NCBI RefSeq assembly: GCF_028476545.1
Contig: NW_026731985.1
Location: forward strand, 1,646,501 to 1,710,500
From: Physella acuta
Lineage: Eukaryota; Mollusca; Gastropoda; Physidae
Length of the DNA: 64,000 bases
Reading direction: 5' to 3'
How positions within the stretch are numbered: the first letter of the stretch is position 1; each line of letters begins with the position of its first letter. A program made the translations under genes and the position numbers. Shown piece by piece: positions 21,222 through 30,753 of the stretch. The notes beneath the pieces were generated by a model. It did not search any database, was not told where the DNA came from, and was given only the letters and a program-made list of their open reading frames with translations.

Positions 21222-24200
21222 GTAATTTTATTCTACATTGTTAGATCGAGTTGTTTCATTTAGCTGGGCCTTAGTTTTATATGGTATCTGTGGTGCATTA
21301 GGTTGGTTGTTACAAGTTTACTTTTTATTGCTAGGTGGATCGAGTGTGAAGGGGCAGTGCAAGGCGATCTTCTTAACTCACGTGAAGGAGGGGGTGGCGG
21401 AATGTCTTGGTACAGCTGTCCTAATGGTGAGTTAAATTGTGGTACAGGCGAACTTATGGTGAGTCAAATTGTGGTACCGGCGAACTTATGGTGAGTTAAA
21501 TTGTGGTACAGGCGAACGTATGATGAGTCAAATTGTAGAACAGCTGTCCTAATGGTGAGTTAAATTATAGAACAGCTGTCCTTATGGTGAGTACCTTGTG
21601 GTACAGGCGAACTTATGTTGAGTCAAATTGTGGTACAGGCGAACTTATGTTGAGTCAAATTGTGGTACCGGCGAACTTATGGTGAGTCAAATTGTGGTAC
21701 AGGCGAACTTATGGTGAGTTAAATTGTGGTACAGGCGAACTTATGGTGAGTCAAAATATAGAACAGTTGTCCTTAAGATAAGTCAAATTGTGTTGGTATA
21801 TAATGGTGAGTTAAGCTGTAGTACAGCCATTATTCGATGAGTCTAATTCTCGTCCGTATAGACTGTTACGGTGTCTCAGTAGAGCCGATCTTGTTACCAT
21901 GCGGCAGAGGAAGTAGAGTTCACTTGTTTCAGTGACCTCAGCATATATAAGGATATAAAAAGATACATTTGTCAACATTATACTCTTTACTTTCTCAAAC
22001 ATGAGGCAGGTACCCATTAATACTGGTTGAACTCAGGGACGTTCTATGGACGTAAGCCATGAATCCTAACTCGAGATTTTCGGGGTAGCATTCGTGTGAT
22101 CTACTGTCCCACCACGCCGCCCCATACAACAGTTTCTGGGTGATTCCATTTGTCGGACTTGTGATCAAACTTCATCTGTTAGTCAACGTTAGCTAAAGTT
22201 GATATTAAAAGAAATGTTTACTGATCATCATTTAATCGATGATACAGTCTGCATATGACATCATTCATGTCCCTATAGTCAGATGACATCATTCATGTCA
22301 CTATAGTCAGATGACATCATTCATGTCACTATAGTCAGATGACATCATTCATGTCCATATAGTCAGATGACATCATTCATGTCACTATAGTCAGATGACA
22401 TCATTCATGTCCCTATAGTCAGATGACATCATTCATGTCCATATAGTCAGGTGACACCATTCATGTCCCTATAGTCAGATGTCATCATTCATGTCCCTAT
22501 AGTCAGATGTCAACATTCATGTCACTATTGTCAGATGACACCATTCATGTCACTATTGTCTTATGACATCATTCATGTCCCTATAGTCAGATGACACCAT
22601 TCATGTCCCTATTGTCAGATGACACCATTCATGTCACTATTGTCAGATGTCATCATTCATGTCACTATTGTCAGATGACACCATTCATGTCACTATTGTC
22701 TTATGTCATCATTCATGTCCCTATAGTCAGATGTCACCATTCATGTCACTATTGTCAGATGACACCATTCATGTCACTATTGTCAGATGTCATCATTCAT
22801 GTCACTATTGTCAGATGACACCATTCATGTCACTATTGTCTTATGACATCATTCATGTCCCTATAGTCAGATGTCAACATTCATGTCCCTATAGTCAGAT
22901 GTCATCATTCATGTCACTAATGTCAGATGACACCATTCATGTCACTATTGTCTTATGACATCATTCATGTCCCTATAGTCAAGTGACATCATTCATGTCA
23001 CTATAGTCAGATGTCAACATTCATGTCCTTATAGTCATATGTCATGTAACGTTTACCTATCTATCAGCCAGATAGATGGTGAACGTCCCCGGATTCTTTT
23101 TTCGGGGTTATATGCAAATGACTTAAAGCCTAAATGGATGAACACTAACTCAACAACACACTAGGGCTCGATCTCGATGTCTAGGGAAAACTAGCGATAC
23201 TATTGAAGTTAACAACTCATCCAATCTGCATACAACCTTTAATAAGCGAACACAGTTGTGGCAGAACACTAGGTTAAACGAGATAAAATATTTAATTTAG
23301 AAAATAACAAAACCCAACTTACAAAGCGTAAGAAAAAATACTATCACAGATTTTAACACTGTATAAAAATAGCCACAGGTCACACAACACTGCTATAGCT
23401 TCATGAATCACTTGGCGACAAGTAATATTATACTAGAAGACTAAAACAACTTAAGAAAGCATAGCACACACAGGACTTAAGCTCTCTCACGTTCAAATGG
23501 ACAGAATCTATTGCCGGACAAAATGGACGGCCTGGTCTTAATAGACTGTTTGATCAAGGTAGACTGCCTCGTGTTGCGAGGGTGCGATCCAGTTAAAGAC
23601 TTATGCAACAGGGGAGGTTATCCTCAACTCATGTAGCCATTGGTTGGGATGGTCATCTGATCAGAATCAATCAATCAGATCTTGATGGAAAATTTCTGGG
23701 TCCTAGACACCCTTAATAAGACAGTGGAAAAACCCCGGTAGTTGCACCATCAATCCATATAAGGTATTATACAATGTCAAAATAAAACATTACTGGACCT
23801 AAGTAGGTCACAGTCACCATGCATGTCACTATTGTCAGATGACATCATTCATGTCTCTCAACAGGTGTTTGGCATGGGATCTGTCGCTCAATTTGTTTTC
23901 AGCGAAGGTAAAGCGGGGTCACCTGATCAGGTCAGGTGGTCTTGGGGTCTAGGGGTCACCTTTGGCGTGTACGTGGCTGGAGGAACTTCAGGTGGGTCTT
24001 CCAGGTAACAGGGGGGTCTGTCAACTAGTATCTTAGGGGTCATTAACTATCGTTGATTATTTAGTTTTAATTCACAGATATCTAGTCAAATTCACCTTCT
24101 TAGCTTTAAACAAGAAAAATTTTAAACCATGCTTGAACAACGGGTACAAGTTTAATTAATAAATGTGTACAATTTTAATGCGACAGGGGGTCACCTTAAC

Positions 24201-27200
24201 CCAGCCGTGACCTTGACCCTGTGTTTGTTCAGGAAACTGCCCTGGAGCAAGTTGATCCCTTACTGGATTGGCCAGTACCTGGGCTCGTTCGTTGCTTCAG
24301 GTCTGGTCTACGCTGTTTACTACGGTAATGTGCTGTCTCTATGTAGGGAATGTCGTCATATATTGTCTGTCTAGTCTACTACGGTAATGTGATGTCTCTA
24401 TGTAGGGAATGTCGTTGTAATATATTGAGAATTGTGAAGTCAAGGGAACTCACTCTTCTTGTATTAGTATTATATTTATAATGTTATCTTGAGTGATGTC
24501 CCTTATATATATATAAATATGTTTATGTCTCGTCACTTCCTCTTCCTCTTTCCATCATGTAGCTGACTAGTTAACAACCAACGTGGCTTCTCGTCAGTGT
24601 ATGATAATAGAACAGCTACAATCCACCACAACTGGCGACGAGGATGGGATCAATCGACTTAAAAGAACACATGCTTACTTAAAAAGAAGCTTGCTAGAGT
24701 ATATTGGCTAAGTATTTCTAGGATAATGGCGCTGTATGGCCAAATAAAAGAATTTGATTCGAATGATGAAACCATTCATGATTATCTAGATAGGTTAAGC
24801 TTTTACATTGAAGCTAACGACGTGACGATAGAAGCCAAAAAGAGAGCTGTTTTGTTAACTAGTCTTTAACTTAGCTACATGATGGAAAGAGGAAGAGGAA
24901 GTGACGAGACATAAACATATATATATATATATAAGGGACATCACTCAAGATATAATTATAAATATAATACTAATTCAAGAAGAGTGAGTTCCCTTGACTT
25001 CACATTCTCAATATATTACAGTCGTCATATTCTGTCTGTCTGTCTACTACGGTAATGTGCTGTCTCTATTTAAGGCTGTCGTCATATTCTGTCTGTCTGT
25101 CTGTCTAGTCTACTACGGTAATGTGTTGTCTCTATTGAATGTCGTCATATTCTGTCTGTCTGTCTACTACGGTAATCTGCTGTCTCTATGTAGGGAATGT
25201 CGTCATTTCATATTCTGTCTGTCTGTCTGTCTGTCTGTCCAATCTACTATGGTAATGTGTTGTGATATTGTTGTTTTGTTTAAGCACTCTATTATAGCAA
25301 TTTAATGTTTTGTTTACCTACCCCGTCTACTATGGTAATGTGTTGTAACGTTGTCTACATATTTTATCTAAGCTCTATATTTAGGGAATGTCATATTTTA
25401 TCCGTCTACCCTGTCTATTATGCTAATGAGTTGTAATTTTTATTGTATTTAAGCACTCTTTTACGGTAATTTAATGTTCAGTTTGTTTTCCCATTCTGGT
25501 ATGGTAATGTGCATGTTATCTACACGGTCGTTGTCTGCATGTCCATTAAAATAAAACTTTAGACCAATGTAAACTAGGCCTGCAGTGGTCTCTAGACCAA
25601 AGTACCTGTATGACGTCACAACAGGTAGATCTAGTAGGTCAGCTTACCTACAGCTTGATGATAGTTATTCATATACCTAACACCTTCTGATATACCTAAC
25701 ACTTTCTGATATACTTAACACTTGTTAATTTACCTAGTTCTTGTTGATATACTTAACTATTGTTTATATATGTAAATCTTGTTGATAAACTTAACTCTTA
25801 ATGATATTCTTGACACGAGTTCCCATACCTGACTATTGTTGATATACCTGACTATTGCTGATACACCTGATTATTGCTGATATACCTGACTATTGTTGAT
25901 ATACCTGACTATTGTTGATATACATGACTATTGTTGATATACATGACTATTGTTGATATACATGACTATTGTTGATATACCTGACTATTGTTGATATACC
26001 TGACTATTGTTGATATACATAACTATTGTTGATATACATGACTATTGTTGATATACATGACTATTGTTGATATACATGACTATTGTTGATATACATGACT
26101 ATTGTTGATATACATGACTATTGTTGATATACATGACTATTGTTGATATACATGACTATGTTGATATACCTGACTACTGTTGATAAACCTGAGAGTTATT
26201 AATACAACTGCTGGTTGTCCATTCAACTGTTTTGTTTTTGTTTCTATACACCATATATTCATGTTGCTGGAACCTCACCGATTGGTCCACAGATGCCTTC
26301 CATTCATTCAAGGGAGGTAACAAAACTATCGAGACGTCAAGCATATTTGTGACCTACCCTCAGGACTACCTGTCGGTGGCGAACGGCCTAGGGGACCAGG
26401 TACGTGTTGTCCTCATGTAGTTCTTGCAGTTGTGCTACGTCATTGCCTACTTGCTGAAGTTATGTTATGTCATCACCTACTTCCTGTTGTTGTGTTACGT
26501 CATCACCTTTTTTTCTGTATTTATATACTGTAATAATTTACTGCCTAAAGAATTTCTACTTAACACCGGCTCCTATGTTCCTTAAAAACTCCACCAACAG
26601 AGCTTACACATATGCTGTATCTACCTTCTCAGGTATTTGGAACCGCTGTGCTGATGCTGCTAGTGTCTGCACTGAACGACCCCAAGAACATGTCCCCGGG
26701 GAAAGGCTATGTCCCGCTGGTTGTAGGCCTGGTTGTCGTGGCTATCGGGATGACCTTCTCCCAGAACTGTGGCTACGCCATCAACCCGGCACGGGACCTA
26801 GCTCCCAGGGTCTTTCTCCTGCTGGCAGGGTGGGGGACCAAGGTCTTTAGGTCAGTAGATTTGGGACAAAGGTCTTTAGGTCAGTAGATTTGGGACAAAG
26901 GTCTTTAGGTCAGTATATTGAGACAAAGGTCTTTAGGTCAGTATATTGGGACAAAGGTCTTTAGGTCAATAGATTTGGGGACCAATGTCTTTAGGTCAGT
27001 AGATTTGGGACCAATGTCTGTAGGTCAGTATATTGGGACAAAGGTCTTTAGGTCAGTAGATTTGGGACAAAGGTCTTTAGGTCAGTAGATTTGGGACCAA
27101 GGTCTTTAGGTCAGTAGATTTGGGACAAAGGTCTTTAGGTCAGTAGATTTGGGACAAAGGTCTTTAGGTCAGTAGATTTGGGACAAAGGTCTTTAGGTCA

Positions 27201-30200
27201 GTATATTGGGACAAAGGTCTTTAGGTCAATAGATTTGGGGACTAAGGTCTTTAGGTCAGTAGATTTGGGACCAATGTCTGTAGGTCAGTATATTGGGACA
27301 AAGGTCTTTAGGTCAGTAGATTTGGGACAAAGGTCTTTAGGTCAGTAGATTTGGGACAAAGGTCTTTAGGTCAGTAGATTTGGGACAAAGGTCTTTAGGT
27401 TAGTATATTGAGACAAAGGTCTTTAGGTCAGTATATTGGGACAAAGGTCTTTAGGTCAATAGATTTGGGGACTAAGGTCTTTAGGTCAGTAGATTTGGGA
27501 CAAAGGTCTTTAGGTCAGTAGATTTGGGACAAAGGTCTTTAGGTCAGTATATTGGGACAAAGGTCTTTAGGTCAGTATATTGGGACAAAGGTCTTTAGGT
27601 CAATAGATTTGGGGACCAAGGTCTTTAGGTCAGTAGATTTGGGACAAAGGTCTTTAGGTCAGTAGATTTGGGACAAAGGTCTTTAGGTCAGTATATTGGG
27701 ACAAAGGTCTTTAGGTCAATAGATTTGGGGACCAAGGTCTTTAGGTCAGTAGATTTGGGACCAATCTCTGTAGGTCAGTATATTGGGACAAAGGTCTTTA
27801 GGTCAGTATATTTGGGACAAAGGTCTTTAGGTCAGTAGATTTAGGATGTAGGTCCTTAAGTGAGTTGAATTGGATGCAGGTTTTTAGGTCAGTAGAGCGG
27901 GAACGTAGTCTAGTGGAGCAGGTCATAATGCCAAAAAAGTGGAAAAGAAGGTCTTTAGGTAAGAAGATACGGGACAGATCATTAGGTCAGTAGGGTGGGA
28001 ACGTAGGCCATATGTTCAATGGATTTGTGATGAGGTTTTAAGCTCCATAGACCGGATCTATAAGCTCTTTAGAGTAAGGTCTGGTCATTAGGTCAGTTGA
28101 CTAAGAGTCCAATGGTACTTAGGTCTTTGGAATTCTCCAACACTACAGGGGCAAACAATCATTTGACTTGATCAACACGTACTACCCTATTGTAACTACA
28201 AGCTAAACATTTAGCTAAAACTAACATTTTAACCACTTACCATAAAATAACCACAGGGCATTACCCCCCCCCCCCCGATCTTACCCCCGGAGTAACTATC
28301 ACATTACCCCCCTCCCTATTAATTACCCCTCGCCCAGTAAAATATAACTCCCCCCCCCCCGACACAGCTTACGGTACAGCTAGGGTTAGGGTTAAAGTTA
28401 GGTTTAATGCTAGGGTTAGGGTCAGGGTTAATTTTATGGTCAAGGTTAGACTTAAACCAAATGTTGGTTTTGGTTTTGTGTTAAGTTTTAGGCTGAGGTG
28501 AATGTTTAGGTGTTGGTCTTTTTCTGAAGGTTATGATTGAGGTAATATATATGGGATATAAAATTTGAGTTAGAGTTGGGATTCTAACTTGAGGGGGGGG
28601 GAGTAATTTCCCGAGGGGGGGGGGGGGGTTATTGACAAGGGTAATTGACAGTGGGTAATTGCTCAGGGGATAACTACGGCGTGGAATCTCCGTGGGGTAA
28701 TTGACGGGGGGAGGGTTAATTTCTTGTAGCCACCTAATCACACAATATAAAATTATCACAATTTAACCCACATACCACAGTAAAATAACCACACTTATAA
28801 CCACTTCATCATAAAATAACCACAGTTTTCACCAGCTACAACAACCCCAATAAATCTAAAGCCCTCCTGATCCCATCCCCAGCTACAACAACTACTGCTG
28901 GTTCTGGATCCCTGTGGCTGGCCCCCACATCGGTGCGGTACTGGGTGGGTCTCTGTACGAGATCTGCATCAACCCCTGTCTGCCCGCCCTGGGCTGTGGC
29001 ACCAAAACTCCACAGGTGGAGGTCTCAGCGCTGGATGATCTGGCAGATCACCAGGTGGAACCTACAGGTGAGGCTGTAGTAATGACCTTAGGACCTACAG
29101 GTAAGGCTGTAGGCCAAAGGGTAATGACCTTAGGACCTACAGGTGAGGCTGTAGGCCAAAGGGTAATGACTTTAGGACCTACAGGTGAGGATGTAGTAAT
29201 GACCTTAGGACCTACAGGTGAGGGTGTAGACCAGAGGGTAATGACCTTAGGACCTACAGGTGAGGATGTAGACCAGAGGGTAATGACCTTAGGACCTACA
29301 GGTGAGGATGTAGACCAGAGGGTAATGACCTTAGGACCTACAGGTGAGGCTGTAGTAATGACCTTATGACCTACAGGTGAGGATGTAGACCAGAGGGCAA
29401 TGACCTTAGGACCTACAGGTGAGGCTGTAGTAATGACCTTAGGACCTACAGGTGAGGATGTAGACCAGAGGGTAATGACCTTAGGACCTACAGGTGAGGC
29501 TGTAGTAATGACCTTAGGACCTACAGGTGAGGATGTAGACCAGAGGGTAATGACCTTAGGACCTACAGGTGAGGCTGTAGTAATGACCTTAGGACCAACA
29601 GGTGAGGCTGTAGACCAGAGGGTAATGACCTTAAGACCTACAGGTGAGGCTGTAGTAATGACCTTCGCTTTATTCTGCCAAGGTTGTAACAATCATTATA
29701 ACAATCAGTATAACAATCAGTATAACAATCAGTATAACAATCAGTATAACAATCAGTATAACAATCAGTATAACAATCATCGTAACAATCATAACAATCA
29801 GCATAACAATCAGTATAACAATCAGCATTTCACACTAAAAGTTTAACATTTTTAGTTTTGTTGTGATCTCTCAGGCTCAGCCAACCGTGTACTGGTTTAA
29901 TTAGTTTTGTTGTGATGTTGTTGTAATTAGTTTTGTTGTGATGTTGTTGTAATTAGTTTTGTTGTGATGTTGTTGTAATTAGTTTTGTTGTGATGTTGTT
30001 GTAATTAGTTTTGTTGTGATGTTGTTGTAATTAGTTTTGTTGTGATGTTGTTGTAATTAGTTTTGTTGTGATGCTGTTGTAATTAGTTTTGTTGTGATGT
30101 TGTTGTAATTAGTTTTGTTGTGATGTTGTTGTAATTAGTTTTGTTGTGATGTTGTTGTAATTAGTTTTGTTGTGATGTTGTTGTAATTAGTTTTGTTGTG

Positions 30201-30753
30201 ATGTTGTTGTAATTAGTTTTGTTGTGATGTTGTTGTAATTAGTTTTGTTGTGATGTTGTTGTAATTAGTTTTGTTGTGATGTTGTTGTAATTAGTTTTGT
30301 TGTGATCTTGTTGTAATTAGTTTTGTTGTGATGTTGTTGTAATTAGTTTTGTTGTGATGTTGTTGTAATTAGTTTTGTTGTGATGTTGTTGTAATTAGTT
30401 TTGTTGTGATGTTGTTGTAATTAGTTTTGTTGTGATGTTGTTGTAATTAGTTTTGTTGTGATGTTGTTGTAATTAGTTTTGTTGTGATCTTGTTGTAATT
30501 AGTTTCGTTGTGATGTTGTAATTAGTTTTCTTGTGATCTTGTTGTAATTAGTTTTGTTGTGATGTTGTTGTAATTAGTTTTGTTGTGATGTTGTTGTAAT
30601 TAGTTTTGTTGTGATGTTGTTGTAATTAGTTTTGTTGTGATGTTGTTGTAATTAGTTTTGTTGTGATGTTGTAATTCGTTTTGTTGTGATCTGTCAGGCT
30701 CAGCCAACCGTGTACTGGTCTACCCAAGTTCTGTGACTAGACCTAAGTCGTGA
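21200..30753 (+). CDS. Aquaglyceroporin (aquaporin 3/7/9/10-like), complete, 8 coding exons
   Basis: Spliced product of 314 aa from exons 21200-21221, 21335-21426, 23865-23991, 24187-24324, 26293-26399, 26633-26850, 28883-29067 and 30698-30753. Every junction is GT-AG and the phases agree. It is a six-helix membrane channel for water and small polyols. Seen: TM1 with EGVAECLGTAVLMVFG, first NPA at residues 85-87 (GGHLNPAV), loop C TYPQDYLSV, and second motif GYAINPARD with Arg216 and Asp217. Asp after NPAR is the glycerol-permeable signature, and Tyr210 before it recalls AQP3. The length is normal for the family. The cytoplasmic tail after about residue 265 is lineage-specific. At least five junctions abut minisatellites carrying copies of the splice site. 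Retention of all conserved residues argues for a working gene. Confidence 0.93.
21335..21426 (+). CDS. Aquaporin exon 2 (TM1, first part)
   Basis: 92 nt after the acceptor TTTTTATTGCTAG. Encodes residues 8-38, ending ECLGTAVLM in phase 0. Donor GTGAGT at 21427 is the first of a run of copies. Confidence 0.9.
21427..21830 (+). repeat. Minisatellite made from the exon 2 donor
   Basis: About 12 units of 32 bp, GTGAGTTAAATTGTGGTACA plus GGCGAACTTATG, each followed by a new GTGAGT or GTGAGTC. The exon itself ends GGTACAGCTGTCCTAATG|GTGAGT, and some units (21538) keep ACAGCTGTCCTAATG exactly. The unit is thus the last 18 exon bases plus about 14 intron bases. An in-frame TAA follows the donor, so use of a later copy would end the protein early. 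Confidence 0.93.
21850..22130 (-). mobile_element. tRNA-derived SINE copy (decayed)
   Basis: On the minus strand: GGGTACCTGCCTCATG in the body, then a head with a degraded B box. Same family as 12225. It lies between the donor-derived and acceptor-derived arrays of intron 2. Confidence 0.6.
22250..23044 (+). repeat. 28-bp minisatellite belonging to the exon 3 acceptor
   Basis: About 28 units of AGATGACATCATTCATGTCA plus CTATAGTC. One further unit, ATGTCACTATTGTCAGATGACATCATTCATGTCTCTCAACAG split around 23824-23864, forms the pyrimidine tract and AG of exon 3. The two parts are separated by the insertion at 23045-23812. Confidence 0.9.
23045..23812 (+). mobile_element. Probable solo LTR (fossil)
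   Basis: A 768-bp insert in the minisatellite. It begins TGTAACG, ends GGTCACA and is flanked by GTCA at 23041-23044 and 23813-23816. An AATAAA lies near 23780. TG...CA ends, a short target duplication and a polyadenylation motif near the 3' side fit a solo LTR of a Gypsy-type element. No internal region is present. It is younger than the array it splits. Confidence 0.55.
23865..23991 (+). CDS. Aquaporin exon 3 (TM1 end, loop A, TM2)
   Basis: 127 nt, residues 39-80 plus one base. Encodes VFGMGSVAQFVFS and later WGLGVTFGVYVAGGTS, the usual lead-in to the first NPA loop. The donor GTGGGT at 23992 is followed 13 bp later by a second donor-like CTTCCAG|GTAACA that echoes ACTTCAG|GTGGGT. Confidence 0.93.
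24187..24324 (+). CDS. Aquaporin exon 4 (first NPA motif, TM3)
   Basis: 138 nt, phase 1 to phase 1. Encodes GGHLNPAVTLTLCLFRKLPW and then a TM3 with IGQYLGSFVASGLVYAVYY. The first NPA box is intact. Confidence 0.95.
24325..25450 (+). repeat. Minisatellite made from the exon 4 donor
   Basis: The exon ends GTTTACTACG|GTAATGTGCTGTCTC. The intron then repeats GTCTACTACGGTAATGTG... about seven times in units of 55-75 bp, with internal GTCT microsatellite growth (TCTGTCTGTCTGTC). Copies start at about 24371, 25043, 25110, 25163, 25243 and 25325. An LTR element (24416-25020) is inserted in the second unit. Confidence 0.88.
24416..25020 (+). mobile_element. Small Gypsy-type LTR fossil with inverted LTR ends
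   Basis: Flanked by the 5-bp duplication GTCGT (24411-24415 and 25021-25025). The left part is an LTR-like stretch starting TGTAATATATTGAGAA, then a leader with ACTGGCGACGAGGATGG and a short gag-like beginning (MALYGQIKEFDSNDE). The right part repeats the first 150 bp of the LTR in inverted orientation. It is a broken, non-coding-competent remnant. The near-identity of its two ends suggests it is fairly young. Confidence 0.7.
25660..26210. repeat. 19-bp minisatellite in intron 4
   Basis: About 25 units of TGTTGATATACATGACTAT, degenerate on the left and nearly exact on the right. It ends about 85 bp before the exon 5 acceptor and does not include it. Confidence 0.92.
26293..26399 (+). CDS. 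Aquaporin exon 5 (loop C)
   Basis: 107 nt, residues 127-162. Encodes DAFHSFKGGN and IFVTYPQDYLSVANGLGDQ, the aquaglyceroporin extracellular loop C and start of TM5. Donor GTACGT. About three weak 28-40-bp echoes of the donor region (GTTATGTTATGTCATCACC) follow to about 26510. Confidence 0.93.
26633..26850 (+). CDS. Aquaporin exon 6 (TM5, second NPA motif)
   Basis: 218 nt, residues 163-234 plus two bases. Encodes VFGTAVLMLLVSALNDP, the TM5 region, then NCGYAINPARDLAPR. Asp217 after NPAR marks the polyol-permeable class. Donor GTCAGT at 26851 is the first of a run of copies. Confidence 0.95.
26851..27850 (+). repeat. 29-bp minisatellite made from the exon 6 donor
   Basis: About 34 units of GTCAGTAGATTTGGGACAAA plus GGTCTTTAG. 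The exon ends GGGACCAAGGTCTTTAG|GTCAGT, so the unit holds the last 17 or so exon bases and 12 intron bases. Variants (TATATTGGGAC, AATAGATTTGGGGACC) recur in ordered groups of 4-8 units. Unit length is not a multiple of three. Degenerate copies continue to about 28110. Confidence 0.95.
28111..28882. other. Intron 6, low-complexity remainder
   Basis: Contains C and G homopolymer runs (28265, 28350, 28590-28628) and a short degenerate stretch of GGTTAGGGTTA words (28379-28450). At 28823 the phrase CACCAG|CTACAACAAC repeats the exon 7 acceptor that lies at 28882. Confidence 0.6.
28883..29067 (+). CDS. Aquaporin exon 7 (TM6 and tail)
   Basis: 185 nt, residues 235-296 plus one base. Encodes YNNYCWFWIPVAGPHIGAVL, the conserved TM6, then a cytoplasmic tail (TPQVEVSALDDLADHQVEPT). 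Donor GTGAGG at 29068. The frame stays open past the donor through eight repeat units. Confidence 0.93.
29068..29680 (+). repeat. In-frame 33/42-bp minisatellite made from the exon 7 donor
   Basis: About 16 units of two lengths. The 33-bp form is GTGAGGCTGTAGTAATGACC plus TTAGGACCTACAG. The 42-bp form has GTAGACCAGAGGGTAATGACC in the middle. Every unit ends ACCTACAG|GTGAGG, the same as the exon (GAACCTACAG|GTGAGG). Both lengths are multiples of three, so each copy presents a donor in the same phase. Confidence 0.95.
29685..29830. repeat. 12-bp AACAATCAGTAT repeat
   Basis: About 12 units, mostly exact, directly after the donor-derived array. Confidence 0.92.
29850..30697 (+). repeat. 26-bp minisatellite between two copies of the last acceptor
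   Basis: About 30 units of TAATTAGTTTTGTTGTGATG plus TTGTTG. At its left end is TGATCTCTCAG|GCTCAGCCAACCGTGTACTGG, and at its right end TGATCTGTCAG followed by the same exon bases. The repeat unit is the intron side of this acceptor region. Confidence 0.95.
29875..29900 (+). CDS. Possible alternative aquaporin terminal exon
   Basis: Duplicate of the first 22 nt of exon 8 behind a good acceptor (AG at 29873-29874), then GTT TAA. Splicing here would give a tail ending GSANRVLV (304 aa) instead of the 314-aa form. It may simply be unused. Confidence 0.35.
30698..30753 (+). CDS. Aquaporin exon 8 (terminal)
   Basis: Encodes GSANRVLVYPSSVTRPKS and the stop at 30751-30753. Phase fits exon 7 (G|GC, Gly297). 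Not conserved outside close relatives as far as I can tell, so the support is splice signals and phase. Confidence 0.75.

Noticed and set aside
28379-28450. Interstitial telomere-like GGTTAGGGTTA stretch
   Set aside because: Only a few degenerate TTAGGG words in a G/T-rich tract; too short and irregular to call a telomeric relic.
29048-29692. Minus-strand 214-codon frame over the exon 7 donor array
   Set aside because: Antisense shadow of an array whose unit lengths are multiples of three.
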